Shown here piece after piece: positions 52,815-63,163 of a DNA stretch of 64,000 bases. Location: assembly GCA_025056455.1 (NCBI GenBank), contig JANWVY010000007.1:165387-229386 (forward strand), given 5' to 3'. The notes under the pieces were generated by a model. It ran no database searches. It was given only the letters and a program-made list of their open reading frames with translations, and was not told the DNA's origin. The DNA is from Bryobacteraceae bacterium (GTDB lineage Bacteria > Acidobacteriota > Terriglobia > Bryobacterales > Bryobacteraceae). Numbering within the stretch: the first letter of the stretch is position 1; every line of letters starts with the position of its first letter. The translations under genes were made by a program, and so were the position numbers.

Positions 52815-54218
52815 ATGACGTACGAAGACCGGTTGCTGCTTCAAACCCGTCGCCAGTTTTTCCGTGATTGCGGCATTGGCCTCGGCAAAATCGCTCTCGC
52901 CTCTCTGTTGAGCGAGCCTTTGCTTGCCCGGCGTCACCACGCTGCCAAAGCCGAGCACGTGATTTATCTCTGTATGGCGGGCGGACCGAGCCACCTCGAG
53001 CTTTTTGACTACAAGCCTGAGCTCGTCAAATACGATGGCAAACCAGCGCCGGACGCCATATTACAAGGCAAGCGTTTTGCCTTCATGGATACGTTCGCTA
53101 AGGAGACGCCCAAGCTGCTTGGAACGCGGCGCAAGTTCCAGCAACACGGCCAAAGCGGAATTTGGATCTCCGATCTTCTGCCTCATCTGTCCAAAATCGC
53201 CGACGACATCTCAATTGTCCATGGCGTTTGTACTGAGAACTTCAACCACGGTCCCGCCAAGCTATTTTCCATGACTGGTTCGGTACGGCCCGGCCGTCCA
53301 AGCGTGGGTGCTTGGGTGACCTACGGCATTGGCAGCGAATCGAAGGACCTGCCGGGTTTCGTCGTCTTGCAAAGTGGTCCTCGCGGACCTCGTGGCGGCG
53401 CTCTGTTGTGGGGATCTGGTTTTTTGCCCACCGCGTATCAAGGGATCCCGTTTCGCTCGGTGGGAGATCCGATTCTCGACCTCTCCAATCCCAAAGGAAT
53501 CACGGCCGAAGATCAGCGCCAAACGCTGGACGCAATCCGTGATTTAAACCAAATGCGTCTCGAGCTTACTCTAGATGCGGAAATCGCCACGCGCGTGGCC
53601 GCCTATGAGATGGCTTACCGCATGCAGACCAGCGGTCCTGAGCTAATCGATTTCTCCAAGGAATCGCCCGCTACGCTCAAAATGTATGGCGCCGAGCCCG
53701 GCAAGTCCTCCTATGCAAATAACTGCCTGTTGGCCCGACGTCTGGTGGAGCGGGGCGTCCGTTTCGTTCAACTCTGGCATACGGACTGGGATCACCACGA
53801 CGACATCACGAAGCCGCTCGAAGAGATCTGCCGGGAGGTGGACCAGCCGACAGCCGCACTGATCCTCGATCTCAAGCAGCGCGGCTTGCTGGACCGGACG
53901 CTCGTGATTTGGGGCGGCGAATTTGGTCGCACGCCCATGGGCGAGGTGCGAGAAAAGGGCAAAATTGGCCGCAACCACCACATTGACAGCTATTCCTTGA
54001 TGGTCACGGGCGGCGGCGTCAAGCGCGGCATTACGCTAGGAGCGAGCGACGAGCTCGGCTTTTCTCCAGCCGGAGAAAAGATCGAGGTGCATGACATCCA
54101 TGCCACCTTGCTCCACTTGTTGGGAATCGATCATCTCAAACTGACTTATCGCTTCCAAGGACGCGAGTTCCGCCTCACCGATATTGCAGGCCGAGTGCTG
54201 GACAAACTGCTAGCCTAG
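52815..54218 (+). CDS. DUF1501 exported protein
   Basis: The 467-residue protein has a Tat-like leader (TRRQFFRDCGIGLGKIALAS). DUF1501 strings are HVIYLCMAGGPSHLELFDYK, GQSGIWISDLLPHLSKIADD, LARRLVERGVRFVQLWHTDW, WGGEFGRTP and NHHIDSYSLMVTGGGVKRG. The fold belongs to the alkaline-phosphatase/sulfatase superfamily, but the role is not established. It starts 7 bases after the DUF1549/DUF1553 gene, so the pair is one operon, as in many related genomes. Confidence 0.94.
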   Translation: MTYEDRLLLQTRRQFFRDCGIGLGKIALASLLSEPLLARRHHAAKAEHVIYLCMAGGPSHLELFDYKPELVKYDGKPAPDAILQGKRFAFMDTFAKETPKLLGTRRKFQQHGQSGIWISDLLPHLSKIADDISIVHGVCTENFNHGPAKLFSMTGSVRPGRPSVGAWVTYGIGSESKDLPGFVVLQSGPRGPRGGALLWGSGFLPTAYQGIPFRSVGDPILDLSNPKGITAEDQRQTLDAIRDLNQMRLELTLDAEIATRVAAYEMAYRMQTSGPELIDFSKESPATLKMYGAEPGKSSYANNCLLARRLVERGVRFVQLWHTDWDHHDDITKPLEEICREVDQPTAALILDLKQRGLLDRTLVIWGGEFGRTPMGEVREKGKIGRNHHIDSYSLMVTGGGVKRGITLGASDELGFSPAGEKIEVHDIHATLLHLLGIDHLKLTYRFQGREFRLTDIAGRVLDKLLA

Positions 54219-54279
54219 GAGGCCTTGGCCCGGGCTTGCTGCGGCGTGACACCGTGTTGAACCATTTTGCGAGGCAGCG

Positions 54280-55632
54280 TCAGCCAAGCAATCGCGTGAC
54301 CTGCTCATAAAGCTGGCAAGCGCGTTCCTTTGATCGCGATTCTACCGCCAAACGCAATAACGGCTCGGTATTCGATGCCCTTAAGTGAATCCAACCGTCG
54401 TGCAGCAAGAGTTTGAGTCCGTCCGTTCGGTCTGCTTGCGCGTCAGGGAAAAACGCTTCTAGGGCCTGCATCAGCGGCCCGAGCCGGCCGTGTTCGTAGG
54501 CCAACTTACCAAAGCGCCGGTGGTATCGGGGCAGCCGGTTTGCTAGCTGAGAGATGGGTTGTCCACTGCGTTCCATCCGGTCTAGCAGAAATGCCATGGC
54601 CGTATAACTGTCCCGGCAATACTGCACGGCGGGAAAGATGACGCCACCATTTGAGCCCTCTCCGCCAATAACCGCCTTCACCGCCTGCATCCGCTCGACG
54701 ACGTTTGCTTCGCCAACCGGCGTGCGGTAAACCTTGCATCCATATTGCTGGGCAATGTCGTCAATCGCGGCGGAAGTGGTCAGGTTGACCACCACGTTTC
54801 CCGGCATCGAGTTCAGAACGGCGTCTACGACTAGCGCTAGGACATCGTCATTATCGAGAACTCTTCCGTTTTCGTCCACGACAGCGAGACGGTCACCATC
54901 AGGATCTTGCCCAAAGCCAATCTCCGCCTGCTCCTTGAGAACCAGCTGTTGCAGCTCGCCGAGGGTGTCGGGCCGCGGCTCTGCTTCGCGCGGGAACGGC
55001 TTGCTAGGGTCGACAAAAATGGCCCGGAGCTGGCAGCCAAGAGAGTGTTCTAGGAACCGGCAACTCAATTCCGAACCTGCTCCGTTGACCCCGTCTAAAG
55101 CAACCCGAAAACGGCGGGCGCGAATGCGAGCAACGTCGACATGGCGGAGCACGCGCTCGAGATGAATTTTTCGGGGCGTTTCTGGATCGACAATTACACG
55201 CCGGATCTCTGCGTTCGTGGCCTTGCGAAAGGCGCTTTCATAAAAGAGGTCCAGCAGCTCGCGCCGCTCGTAATGGTTGAAGAACAGGCCTTGCGAGTTG
55301 AACAGCTTGAGCGCGTTGTATTCGGGCGGATTATGCGAAGCGGTAACGGAAATCCCACCCCGCGTATGAACCGCGCCAATGTAGACCTGGATGGTCGGGG
55401 TGGGCTGGATGCCAACCGCAATCACTTCGCAGCCGGTCGCTAACAAACCACAAGCCACAGCGTGCTGGAGCATTTCTCCACTGGATCGCGTGTCCCGGCC
55501 CAAAACCACGCGACCCGTTCCCACGAACGTGCCAAAAGCCTGAGCAAATGAACACGCCAGCGACGGCGTGAGAAACTCCCCCACAACACCGCGGATGCCC
55601 GAGACGCCGATCTTCAACCGGTGTTCCCGCAT
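54280..55632 (-). CDS. Phosphohexomutase (phosphoglucosamine/phosphomannomutase type)
   Basis: The 450-residue alpha-D-phosphohexomutase moves phosphate between C6 and C1 of a hexose or hexosamine. The active Ser is Ser99 in TASHNP. The metal loop DPDGDRLAVV, the sugar-binding GEGSNGGVIFP and the phosphate-binding RASNTEPLLRL are all intact. The N-terminal SGIRGVVGEFLTPSLA is typical. It might serve as GlmM for peptidoglycan precursors or as a phosphomannomutase; sequence alone does not decide. Its ATG overlaps the stop of the upstream paralogue by one base. Confidence 0.92.
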   Translation of the reverse strand: MREHRLKIGVSGIRGVVGEFLTPSLACSFAQAFGTFVGTGRVVLGRDTRSSGEMLQHAVACGLLATGCEVIAVGIQPTPTIQVYIGAVHTRGGISVTASHNPPEYNALKLFNSQGLFFNHYERRELLDLFYESAFRKATNAEIRRVIVDPETPRKIHLERVLRHVDVARIRARRFRVALDGVNGAGSELSCRFLEHSLGCQLRAIFVDPSKPFPREAEPRPDTLGELQQLVLKEQAEIGFGQDPDGDRLAVVDENGRVLDNDDVLALVVDAVLNSMPGNVVVNLTTSAAIDDIAQQYGCKVYRTPVGEANVVERMQAVKAVIGGEGSNGGVIFPAVQYCRDSYTAMAFLLDRMERSGQPISQLANRLPRYHRRFGKLAYEHGRLGPLMQALEAFFPDAQADRTDGLKLLLHDGWIHLRASNTEPLLRLAVESRSKERACQLYEQVTRLLG

Positions 55633-56996
55633 CAGGCAAAGCTCCTTACTTGATCGAGGAGTGCCTCCATGAGCTCAACAGGCGGCTCGCCGCGCTGCTC
55701 ACAAATGACCCGGACAACAGGCTCCGTCTGGCTCACCCGCACATGAAACCACCGCTCTGGCCAGCTGATGCGCAGTCCGTCACGGACATCCGCCAGGCCG
55801 TCTGCATACTGTCGCTGGAGTTCCATCATCAGCTGCGGCATGCGCTGAGGAACCAGGGGCAATTCTTCTTTGAGAATGGAGTATTTGGGGTATCGAGCCA
55901 CAATTGCGGAGAGCGGCTCCTGGCGCTCATGACGAAGCGAGAGAATTGCCAGCATGCTGGCGATGCCATCGTAGATGAAGCGAAAGCGCGGCATCATCAC
56001 GGCGCCCGTCCCCTCGCCAGCCAGCGCAATTTGATTCGCCTTAAACGTCGCCAGAGCATCCATGGCGGCCTGACGTCCGACGGGTACGCGAACGACCCTT
56101 CCCCCATGCCAGCTGGCGACCTCCTCGATGAGAGCCGTGGTGGATAAATTTGTGATGATGAGCTTGCCCTCGCCTCGCGGCAGCAGGTAGTCGGCCAGCA
56201 TCGGGAGGACGAGTTCCTCAGAAACTGCTGAACCGTCTTCGCTGGCCAGCGCCACTCGATCTGAATCGATGTCAAACAGAAATCCGGCATCGGCTCCAAG
56301 TGGCTGCATCAGGGGAGCAAGTTGCAAACTCACCATCTTGCGATTGGTCACCGGCTCGTGCGCAAAATTGACGCCTTCGATTTGAGCGTTGATGAGCACG
56401 AGCTGCAATCCATAGCGCTCCTTGAGCCGCTGCAAAATCAGAGACGATGTTCCGTTGCAGCAATCCACGAGGACTTTATACTGAGCGATGGCCTGCATGT
56501 CGAATACTTCCGCCAGCTCATCGATGTAGGCATCCAACGCCGAGTCATCGAAACGGAGTTTGCCCAGGCGTTCGTGGTCCACGAAATCGAACTTGTGTAA
56601 ATGGTAAATGTCGAGCAGCTCCCCGGCTTCGGCCGTTGAGAGATAGGTGCCCTGCGCTCCGAAAAACTTAAGCGCGTTCCACTCCGCTGAGTTGTGGCTA
56701 GCGCCAATCGAAATGCCGCCTACGGCTTCCGTGCGTTGGATCGTGTGCTGGATGACGGGCGTAGAGACCACACCGAGATCGACAACGTCATGGCCTGTCG
56801 CAAGCAGGGAGGCAACGACCCCCTCACGAATCATCACGCCCGAGGCTCTGGGATCACGCCCCACCACGACTGGACCCGGCGGCAGGAACGTTCCGAAGGC
56901 AGCTGCAAAGTCCAGGACATGGCCCGCTTCGAGACCCATGCCGACCACGCCGCGCAACCCCACATGTGAAATACGAAGCTGGCGCTGCGTTGTCAT
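55632..56996 (-). CDS. Divergent phosphohexomutase paralogue
   Basis: This 454-residue protein has the same fold as its downstream neighbour. The phosphoserine site is Ser100 in GASHNS, and RVSQTEPVVRV supplies the phosphate site. The metal loop reads DIDSDRVALA, so the second Asp and the Gly of the usual D-P-D-G-D-R become I-D-S. The sugar loop GEGTGAVMMPRFRF also departs from the usual E-x-S-G/N-G. It may have a changed substrate or metal use, or be a regulatory partner. It starts 6 bases after the CBM9-like gene stop. Confidence 0.85.
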   Translation of the reverse strand: MTTQRQLRISHVGLRGVVGMGLEAGHVLDFAAAFGTFLPPGPVVVGRDPRASGVMIREGVVASLLATGHDVVDLGVVSTPVIQHTIQRTEAVGGISIGASHNSAEWNALKFFGAQGTYLSTAEAGELLDIYHLHKFDFVDHERLGKLRFDDSALDAYIDELAEVFDMQAIAQYKVLVDCCNGTSSLILQRLKERYGLQLVLINAQIEGVNFAHEPVTNRKMVSLQLAPLMQPLGADAGFLFDIDSDRVALASEDGSAVSEELVLPMLADYLLPRGEGKLIITNLSTTALIEEVASWHGGRVVRVPVGRQAAMDALATFKANQIALAGEGTGAVMMPRFRFIYDGIASMLAILSLRHERQEPLSAIVARYPKYSILKEELPLVPQRMPQLMMELQRQYADGLADVRDGLRISWPERWFHVRVSQTEPVVRVICEQRGEPPVELMEALLDQVRSFA

Positions 56997-57002
56997 AACG
57001 GG

Positions 57003-57707
57003 TTATTTGCGAAACCGGAGCAAACCGAAGGCTTCCGGGGTGTGGAAGGTCTCCTGATACACGGGCTGCCAGTTGATGTAGGTGCGGTTCGGCTCAGGAC
57101 CTTGAATCCGGTAGAAGTTAATACGGACCTCATTGCCTTCCTGTGCGCCACGGTCATCGAAGGACCGGATCGGAATTTTAAATTCGCCGTACCAGATTTT
57201 TCTCGTGGCGTCGATACGGGCCTTGACCTGGAAGCCAGAATTCCAGCGCCAACCGTGCGCCGAGCTGGGCTCCAACCGATTTATGTCCAAGTCCACCCAT
57301 TCACCCTGCGGCGAAACCTGGTATTCGCGGTATTGGTGGATCTTTTGGAAATTTGCCCCGACGAAGACCTCTGCCACGTCATTGAGCCAGAGAAAATTCG
57401 TCTCAGTGTCAGTGGACGGATTGGGTCGGAGGGAGAGCTGCTCGTAGGGACAAGTGAACAGAAGATAAAGATTGTCTTTCGTCCAGCGGGCGCGAATTTC
57501 CGTCCGGTGCGAGGGCACCACTTTGCCGTAGCGGTCCCGGTCGGCGATGACAGGTTCAATGTCCTTCCAGTGCGGCGCCCGTGGATCTGCTGTAAGGGGA
57601 AGCTCGTGAGGGGAATAAATGGCTTCGAGTCGACCGGGTGAAGCCGCCGAAAGGGAACCTGCAAAGAGGAGATGAAATCCGAGATACGGCCAAATCGAGC
57701 TGACCAT
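57003..57707 (-). CDS. Exported CBM9-like carbohydrate-binding protein
   Basis: This 234-residue protein has a signal peptide (SSIWPYLGFHLLFAGSLSAA). The rest is a single CBM9-like beta-sandwich: LTADPRAPHWKDIEPV, EIRARWTKDNLYLLFTCPYE, DVAEVFVGANFQKIHQYREY, QVSPQGEWVDLDI, FKIPIRSFD and EVRINFYRIQG. CBM9 modules bind reducing ends of sugar chains; stand-alone exported versions are common in Bacteroidota and acidobacteria. It precedes the two phosphohexomutase genes by 6 bases, which suggests a linked role in sugar use. Confidence 0.87.
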   Translation of the reverse strand: MVSSIWPYLGFHLLFAGSLSAASPGRLEAIYSPHELPLTADPRAPHWKDIEPVIADRDRYGKVVPSHRTEIRARWTKDNLYLLFTCPYEQLSLRPNPSTDTETNFLWLNDVAEVFVGANFQKIHQYREYQVSPQGEWVDLDINRLEPSSAHGWRWNSGFQVKARIDATRKIWYGEFKIPIRSFDDRGAQEGNEVRINFYRIQGPEPNRTYINWQPVYQETFHTPEAFGLLRFRK

Positions 57708-57845
57708 GGCGAATGCTTCTGCTACCAGATTATCGAAACACCGGATTCAGCCGCCGCTGGCTTGCTCCCGATTAACGCCACGGTGTGTTCCATCGCGGAG
57801 TTCCGCGGAGGTTCTTTCTGGCTGGTTCACTTTCAGCGAAAGACT

Positions 57846-58493
57846 TCAGCAGGAGAGCGGCGCTGAGCCGCTGGCGTCTCTTCGAGACATTCCCAACCAG
57901 ATGCGAAAACGATTTCCGATTCCTTTTGCCATGCGGTTAACCGTCTTCCAGGCGAACACTAAGATCAGCACTGCGGCCACAAGCAACACTAGCGTGACCC
58001 CGAGCGCAAGCCAGGGATACTGCGCAGCCAGAGCTGTCAAAGAGACCGCAAAGATATCCTCGGCCACGCTGAGTCCTGCATGGGTGGCAGGTTCCCCTTG
58101 TGAAATCAGGCGGACCCCCATTTTGGTCGCATGGGAGGTGAGCGCCACCGCACCTCCTAACAGCGCGATTACGGTTTGTTCTACCGCTCCCAGCTGAGAG
58201 GATGCAAGCAGGGACATCGCCACGGCGCCCAGAGGGCGGACGAAGGTGTGGATCCCGTCCCAGAGGGCGCTCAGAACAGGAATCTTGTCGGCGAAAAATT
58301 CGAGACAATACAGCAATCCTGCTGTCACCAAAACGGCGGGATGCGCAAGCGGAGCCAGCTCCGCAGGTAGGCCTTTCAACAGCTCATAGCGAATTCCCAG
58401 GCCCACCACCAAAACAGCGGCGTAAAGATTGACTCCCGAGGCGAAAGCAAGGCCTAGCATTCCCGCCAGGGACTGCAACGAAGCGGCGTTCAT
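57846..58493 (-). CDS. DUF4126 membrane protein
   Basis: This 215-residue inner-membrane protein has about five or six hydrophobic helices. Family strings are LGLAFASGVNLYAAVLVVGL, LAPLAHPAVLVTAGLLYCLE, FFADKIPVLSALWDGIHTFV and the end FAWKTVNRMAKGIGNRF. Function unknown. It follows the sulfatase gene by 54 bases on the same strand and precedes the CBM9-like gene by 138 bases; no terminator is evident. Confidence 0.87.
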   Translation of the reverse strand: MNAASLQSLAGMLGLAFASGVNLYAAVLVVGLGIRYELLKGLPAELAPLAHPAVLVTAGLLYCLEFFADKIPVLSALWDGIHTFVRPLGAVAMSLLASSQLGAVEQTVIALLGGAVALTSHATKMGVRLISQGEPATHAGLSVAEDIFAVSLTALAAQYPWLALGVTLVLLVAAVLILVFAWKTVNRMAKGIGNRFRIWLGMSRRDASGSAPLSC

Positions 58494-58547
58494 GAGAAGT
58501 CTCCACCTGCCAAGATGGCATACGCAGCGCGGGCCGCAACGGTTCCA

Positions 58548-60002
58548 TCAAACTGCGCTGTTCTTACTTTCAGTACGGTCATAGGGAGCGCCGGGCACCT
58601 CCTGGACAGGTGCATGCGGTTCATAGCCGCTTGAGGTCGGCCGGGGAATCCAAAATTTGAGGGGCCCTTTGGCCTTTCCCACCGGGCGGCAACCTGGACC
58701 GGGTTCCGGACCGTCCCCTAAGTCCGCCCGCGCCTGATCCAGCAGGTGTTGGAGATGAGCGACGACGTCCGGATTCGCACGAGCAACATCGTGCGACTCG
58801 CCGATGTCTTGTTCGAGATTGTACAGTTCCCCTGAAGTGTGCAACTTCCATTTGCCCGACCGGACAGCGCGCAGGAAATGACCCTGGTAGAAATAGAACG
58901 CTGAATATGCAGACTTGGCCCGACCGTTGCCGCGCAGCAACGGCTCGAGATTCTGCCCGTCAATCTTTACCCGTGGCAGTGCCGCGCCGGCAAGGGCGGC
59001 AAAGGTTGGCAAGATGTCCATGTTACTGGCGATTTCATCACTGCTGTGGTTCGCTGCTACGGTGCCGGGGCGCCAGAAGATCGCGGGTACCCGCATTCCG
59101 CCCTCCCACACGCTTCCCTTGTGTCCCCGCAGCGGCGTGTTGACGCTGCGAACGGTACCTCCGTTATCGGAAAGAAAGATCACAAGCGTGTTTTCGGCTT
59201 CTCCCTTGCGCTCCACCGCTGCTAGAATTTCACCGACGCTCCAATCGACCTCGGCCACTGCGTCGGCGAAAAGGCCATTGCCGGTCTTGTGAAGGAAACG
59301 GTTGCTGACGGCTAACGGCACATGCACCATCGAGTGCGGCAGGTATAAAAAGTAAGGCCTGTTGCGGTGGGCGCGGATAAACTGAACTGCCTCTTCGGTG
59401 TAGGCGGCGGTGAGGAAACTTTGATCGGTCACCTCTTTGACCAGCTTTTCGTTGCGCACGAGCGGCAGGGGAGGATGAGGTCTGGTTTGCTTCCCAGCTG
59501 GCTTTGGCGACGGACGCATGTCGTTGGAATAGGGGATACCGAAGTAGGAATCAAAACCATGGCGCGTGGGCATGAACTCGGGCTGGTCGCCGAGGTGCCA
59601 CTTGCCTACACAGGCCGTGGCGTAGTTTTTGCTTTTTAGTAGGCGTGCGACCGTGGTTTCTTGCGGGTGCAGGCCAAACCAGTCGCCCGGCATTAAGACA
59701 GCGTGCCAAGAGCCCTGCGCAAGCCCCACGCGCTTGGGATAACAGCCCGTCATCAGCGCGGCGCGGGACGGCGTGCAGACCGGCGCTGCATAGAACGAGG
59801 TGAATCGAGTGCCTTGGCGCGCCATTCGCTCTAGATGCGGCGTGTAGCTCACCTCCCTGCGATAGGGTTGAATGTCCGCATAGCCGAGATCATCGCAGGT
59901 AATGAGAATGAAATTCGGGGTGCGCTTGGTGGCGTGAACAGCGGGAACCGCCAGCAGGTTTGCCAGCAACTTGCGTCGTGAAGGCTTCAGAGGCAGCGGC
60001 AT
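58548..60002 (-). CDS. Tat-exported sulfatase (arylsulfatase-like, Cys-type)
   Basis: The 484-residue protein has a Tat-like leader (KPSRRKLLANLLAVPAVHA). The formylglycine motif is CTPSR (Cys76) followed by AALMTGCYPKRVG. The metal sites are in ILITCDDLGYAD and VIFLSDNGGTV. Other arylsulfatase blocks are CVGKWHLGDQPEFMPTRHGF, FLYLPHSMVHVPLAVS and WEGGMRVPAIFW. It probably removes sulfate from an aromatic or glycan ester outside the cytoplasm. The second sulfatase in the window (46.2 kb) belongs to a different subgroup. Confidence 0.93.
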   Translation of the reverse strand: MPLPLKPSRRKLLANLLAVPAVHATKRTPNFILITCDDLGYADIQPYRREVSYTPHLERMARQGTRFTSFYAAPVCTPSRAALMTGCYPKRVGLAQGSWHAVLMPGDWFGLHPQETTVARLLKSKNYATACVGKWHLGDQPEFMPTRHGFDSYFGIPYSNDMRPSPKPAGKQTRPHPPLPLVRNEKLVKEVTDQSFLTAAYTEEAVQFIRAHRNRPYFLYLPHSMVHVPLAVSNRFLHKTGNGLFADAVAEVDWSVGEILAAVERKGEAENTLVIFLSDNGGTVRSVNTPLRGHKGSVWEGGMRVPAIFWRPGTVAANHSSDEIASNMDILPTFAALAGAALPRVKIDGQNLEPLLRGNGRAKSAYSAFYFYQGHFLRAVRSGKWKLHTSGELYNLEQDIGESHDVARANPDVVAHLQHLLDQARADLGDGPEPGPGCRPVGKAKGPLKFWIPRPTSSGYEPHAPVQEVPGAPYDRTESKNSAV

Positions 60003-60181
60003 GAGGTTAGTTTAACGTTTCACCGGAAGCGGGGTTTGGCCGTGCGCCGCTCACTGCCTGAAGTCAACAGAACACTACACAGTGAAGACGTGCTAAACCT
60101 GACAAAGGGTTATCCTAGCGGGTGGAGCTGGTTGAGGCGGGAACGTCCGCTTCCCTCCGCCCGTAGAATCCCGACTGGGTC

Positions 60182-61363
60182 ATGGCCATGCAAGAAGCTG
60201 TCATTATCGATTGCCTTAGGACCGCCGTAGGTCGCGCCGGCCGCGGCGCCCTGAAGAACACTCGCCCGGATGATCTGGGGGCGTTTGTCGTTCGCGCGCT
60301 GCTGGAAAAATATCCGCAAGTTCCAAAAGAAGAAATCGAAGATTGCATTTTCGGATGCGCCATGCCAGAAGCCGAATCAGGCATGAACATGGCGCGTGTG
60401 ATCGCCCTTCGCGCGGGACTGCCGCAGTCGGTGCCCGGCATCACCATCAACCGCTTCTGTTCTTCCGGCTTGCAAGCGATTGCCATGGCTGGCGACCGGA
60501 TCCGCGCCGGCGGAGCCGAGATTCTCATTGCCGGAGGGAGCGAGTCCATGAGCATGGTCCCCATGACTGGGGTAAAATTTGCTCCCAACCCGTGGTTTGT
60601 CGATCACCAGCCAGAACTGTACATGGGCATGGGCCTCACCGCCGAGCGCCTCCGCGTGCGCTTTGGCATTTCCCGAGAAGACTCCGATGCCTTTGCGCTG
60701 CGCAGCCACCAAAACGCGCTCCAAGCGCAGGCCCAAGGCAAGTTTGACGATGAAATCGTCCCCGTGGAAGTGGAATCGACAACGCTAGCGAATGGCAAAC
60801 CTCACACCTCGCGGGTGACTTTTCGCAAAGATGAAGGGCCGCGCGCGGACACCTCGCTCGAGGCTCTGGCCAAGCTCAAGCCCGTGTTCGCGGCCGATGG
60901 AACGGTGACGGCAGGCAATTCCTCGCAAACTAGCGATGGCGCGGCGGCAGCGATTGTAATGTCTGCCCGAAAGGCCGAACAGCTCGGCTTGAAGCCGATG
61001 GCGCGATATGCGAGCTTCGCCGTTGGTGGCGTAGCGCCAGAGATTATGGGCATCGGCCCGGTTGTCGCCATTCCCAAGGCCCTGTCCCAAGCGGGCATCC
61101 AGCTTCACGACGTCGGCTTAATTGAGCTCAACGAGGCTTTTGCTTGCCAGGCCCTAGCCGTCATCCGAGAGGCCGGCCTTGACTTAGAAAAAGTCAACGT
61201 GAATGGCGGGGCCATTGCGCTCGGCCATCCCCTCGGTTGCACCGGCGCGAAACTCACAGCAACGCTGCTTCGCGAAATGCGCCGCCGGGGCGTGAAGTAC
61301 GGCATGGTGACGATGTGCGTCGGGGGAGGGCAAGGCGCGGCGGGCATTTTTGAATTGATGTAA
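60182..61363 (+). CDS. Acetyl-CoA C-acyltransferase (thiolase)
   Basis: This 393-residue thiolase cleaves 3-ketoacyl-CoA (or joins two acetyl-CoA). The acylated Cys is Cys93 in [15 protein letters not shown]. The second catalytic pair is His in [18 protein letters not shown] and Cys in [14 protein letters not shown]. Family end strings are intact. ATG at 60182 was chosen because it leads directly into [14 protein letters not shown]. The acyl-CoA dehydrogenase gene follows by 16 bases, so a beta-oxidation unit is likely. Confidence 0.95.
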   Translation: MAMQEAVIIDCLRTAVGRAGRGALKNTRPDDLGAFVVRALLEKYPQVPKEEIEDCIFGCAMPEAESGMNMARVIALRAGLPQSVPGITINRFCSSGLQAIAMAGDRIRAGGAEILIAGGSESMSMVPMTGVKFAPNPWFVDHQPELYMGMGLTAERLRVRFGISREDSDAFALRSHQNALQAQAQGKFDDEIVPVEVESTTLANGKPHTSRVTFRKDEGPRADTSLEALAKLKPVFAADGTVTAGNSSQTSDGAAAAIVMSARKAEQLGLKPMARYASFAVGGVAPEIMGIGPVVAIPKALSQAGIQLHDVGLIELNEAFACQALAVIREAGLDLEKVNVNGGAIALGHPLGCTGAKLTATLLREMRRRGVKYGMVTMCVGGGQGAAGIFELM

Positions 61364-61379
61364 CAAAGGAGGAAAGCAA

Positions 61380-63149
61380 ATGGCGACGGCCATGGCGACA
61401 CCAAAAACGCAGGGCGGCGCGTTTCTACTCGAATCCCGGACGCCAGAAGAAATCTACACGCCGGAAGACTTCACCGACGAACACCACGCCATCGCTCGCA
61501 CTGCGGACGAATTCTGGCAAAAGGAAATTGCCCCCAACGTCGAACGGATCCAGCATCAAGAGCCTGGGGTCGCAGTTTCTGTACTCAAAAAATCGGCCGA
61601 ACTCGGTCTGACGGCAGTGATTATTCCCGAAAGATACGGAGGCATGGAGCTCGACCTCACCTCCATGATGATTGTGGCCGAGCGCTTATCGCGCGATGGT
61701 TCTTATTCGGCCTGGCATGGCGCGCACACCGGCATCGGCACCCTGCCTTTGTTGTTTTATGGCACGGAAGAGCAAAAGCAACGATATTTGCCCAAGCTGG
61801 CCCGCGCCGAGATGGTCGCCGCCTACTGCCTTAGTGAACCGCAAGCCGGTTCCGACGCGCTTGCGGCGAAAACGCGCGCCGATTTGAGCGAAGATGGCAA
61901 ACACTATGTTTTAAATGGCCAAAAGATGTGGATCACAAACGGTGGCCACGCCGATCTTTACACCGTCTTCGCCAAAGTCGGCGGCGAGAAGTTTACAGCG
62001 TTTTTAGTGGAGCGTGCCTGGCCCGGCGTCAAACCCGGTAACGAAGAGAAAAAGATGGGCATTAAAGGTTCCTCCACCACGCCGGTCTATTTTGACAATG
62101 TGCGTGTTCCGGTGGAGAACGTGCTTGGCGAGGTGGGAAAAGGCCACCACATCGCATTCAACATCCTCAACATGGGCCGCTTCAAACTGGGGCCATTCGC
62201 TGTGGGCGGGGCGAAATACGTCTTGCAAGCCTGCTTGAAATACGCCAAGGAACGAAAAGCCTTCGGTAAATCAATCGCCGAGTTCGGAATGATTCAGCAC
62301 AAGCTGGCGGAAATGGCGATCCGTATCTATGCCGTGGAGACCATGAGCTACCGCGTGGTGGGCATGATTGACGCTGCTCTTGGCGATTTTTCGTGGGACT
62401 TGCCCGATGCCAGCCAGCGCATGTTGAAGGCCGTTGAGGAATTCGCCATGGAGTGCTCCTACATGAAGGTCTATGGCTCGGAAATGCTCGATTACGTGAC
62501 CGACGAGGGGGTTCAGATCCATGGCGGCTATGGTTACCATCAGGACTACTTGGTGGAGCGAGCTTACCGGGACTCGCGCATCAACCGCATTTTCGAAGGC
62601 ACGAACGAGATCAACCGCATGCTCGCCACCGGGATGCTCCTGAAGCGCGCCCAGCGTGGTCAGCTGCCCCTGGTGGAAGCCGTCAAGCGGCTTCAAAGCG
62701 AAATCCTCGCCGGACCCACTCTGGGCGCAGTGGTTGATGAGGACGCCCTCGTAACACAGGCCAAGAAGGTCATGCTGTTTTGTTTGGGGGTCGCCTACCA
62801 GAAATTCCTGCAAGAACTCGAACAACAGCAAGAAATCCTGGCCGCACTTACCGACATCGGAATGAACGCCTTCGCAATCGAGTCCGTGCATCTGCGAACC
62901 AAGCGCCTTGCGAAGGCAGGCAAAGGCGAGCTGGTTAGCGACATGGCCAGTGTTTTCCTGCGTGACGCGATGGAAGAAATCGAACGGTCTGCCCGCTATC
63001 TGCTCGCGGCCTGTTCTTCTGGCGACTCGCTTCGCATGAATCTCGCCGTACTCAAGCGCTTCACAAAATTCGAACCCGTGAATTCCATCGCCGCGCGGCG
63101 CCGGATCGCGGAACGTCTGCTAGCCAGTGAACGATACGTTGTCTATTAA
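61380..63149 (+). CDS. Acyl-CoA dehydrogenase, long form
   Basis: This 589-residue FAD enzyme oxidises acyl-CoA to trans-2-enoyl-CoA. The usual acyl-CoA dehydrogenase core ends near residue 420; about 160 further residues form a C-terminal extension, as in VLCAD/ACAD9-type enzymes. Key blocks: [74 protein letters not shown] and [10 protein letters not shown], where Glu is the likely base. ATG has a strong AAAGGAGGAAA site. It is co-transcribed with the thiolase. Confidence 0.95.
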   Translation: MATAMATPKTQGGAFLLESRTPEEIYTPEDFTDEHHAIARTADEFWQKEIAPNVERIQHQEPGVAVSVLKKSAELGLTAVIIPERYGGMELDLTSMMIVAERLSRDGSYSAWHGAHTGIGTLPLLFYGTEEQKQRYLPKLARAEMVAAYCLSEPQAGSDALAAKTRADLSEDGKHYVLNGQKMWITNGGHADLYTVFAKVGGEKFTAFLVERAWPGVKPGNEEKKMGIKGSSTTPVYFDNVRVPVENVLGEVGKGHHIAFNILNMGRFKLGPFAVGGAKYVLQACLKYAKERKAFGKSIAEFGMIQHKLAEMAIRIYAVETMSYRVVGMIDAALGDFSWDLPDASQRMLKAVEEFAMECSYMKVYGSEMLDYVTDEGVQIHGGYGYHQDYLVERAYRDSRINRIFEGTNEINRMLATGMLLKRAQRGQLPLVEAVKRLQSEILAGPTLGAVVDEDALVTQAKKVMLFCLGVAYQKFLQELEQQQEILAALTDIGMNAFAIESVHLRTKRLAKAGKGELVSDMASVFLRDAMEEIERSARYLLAACSSGDSLRMNLAVLKRFTKFEPVNSIAARRRIAERLLASERYVVY

Positions 63150-63163
63150 GCGGACAAGGCGCA

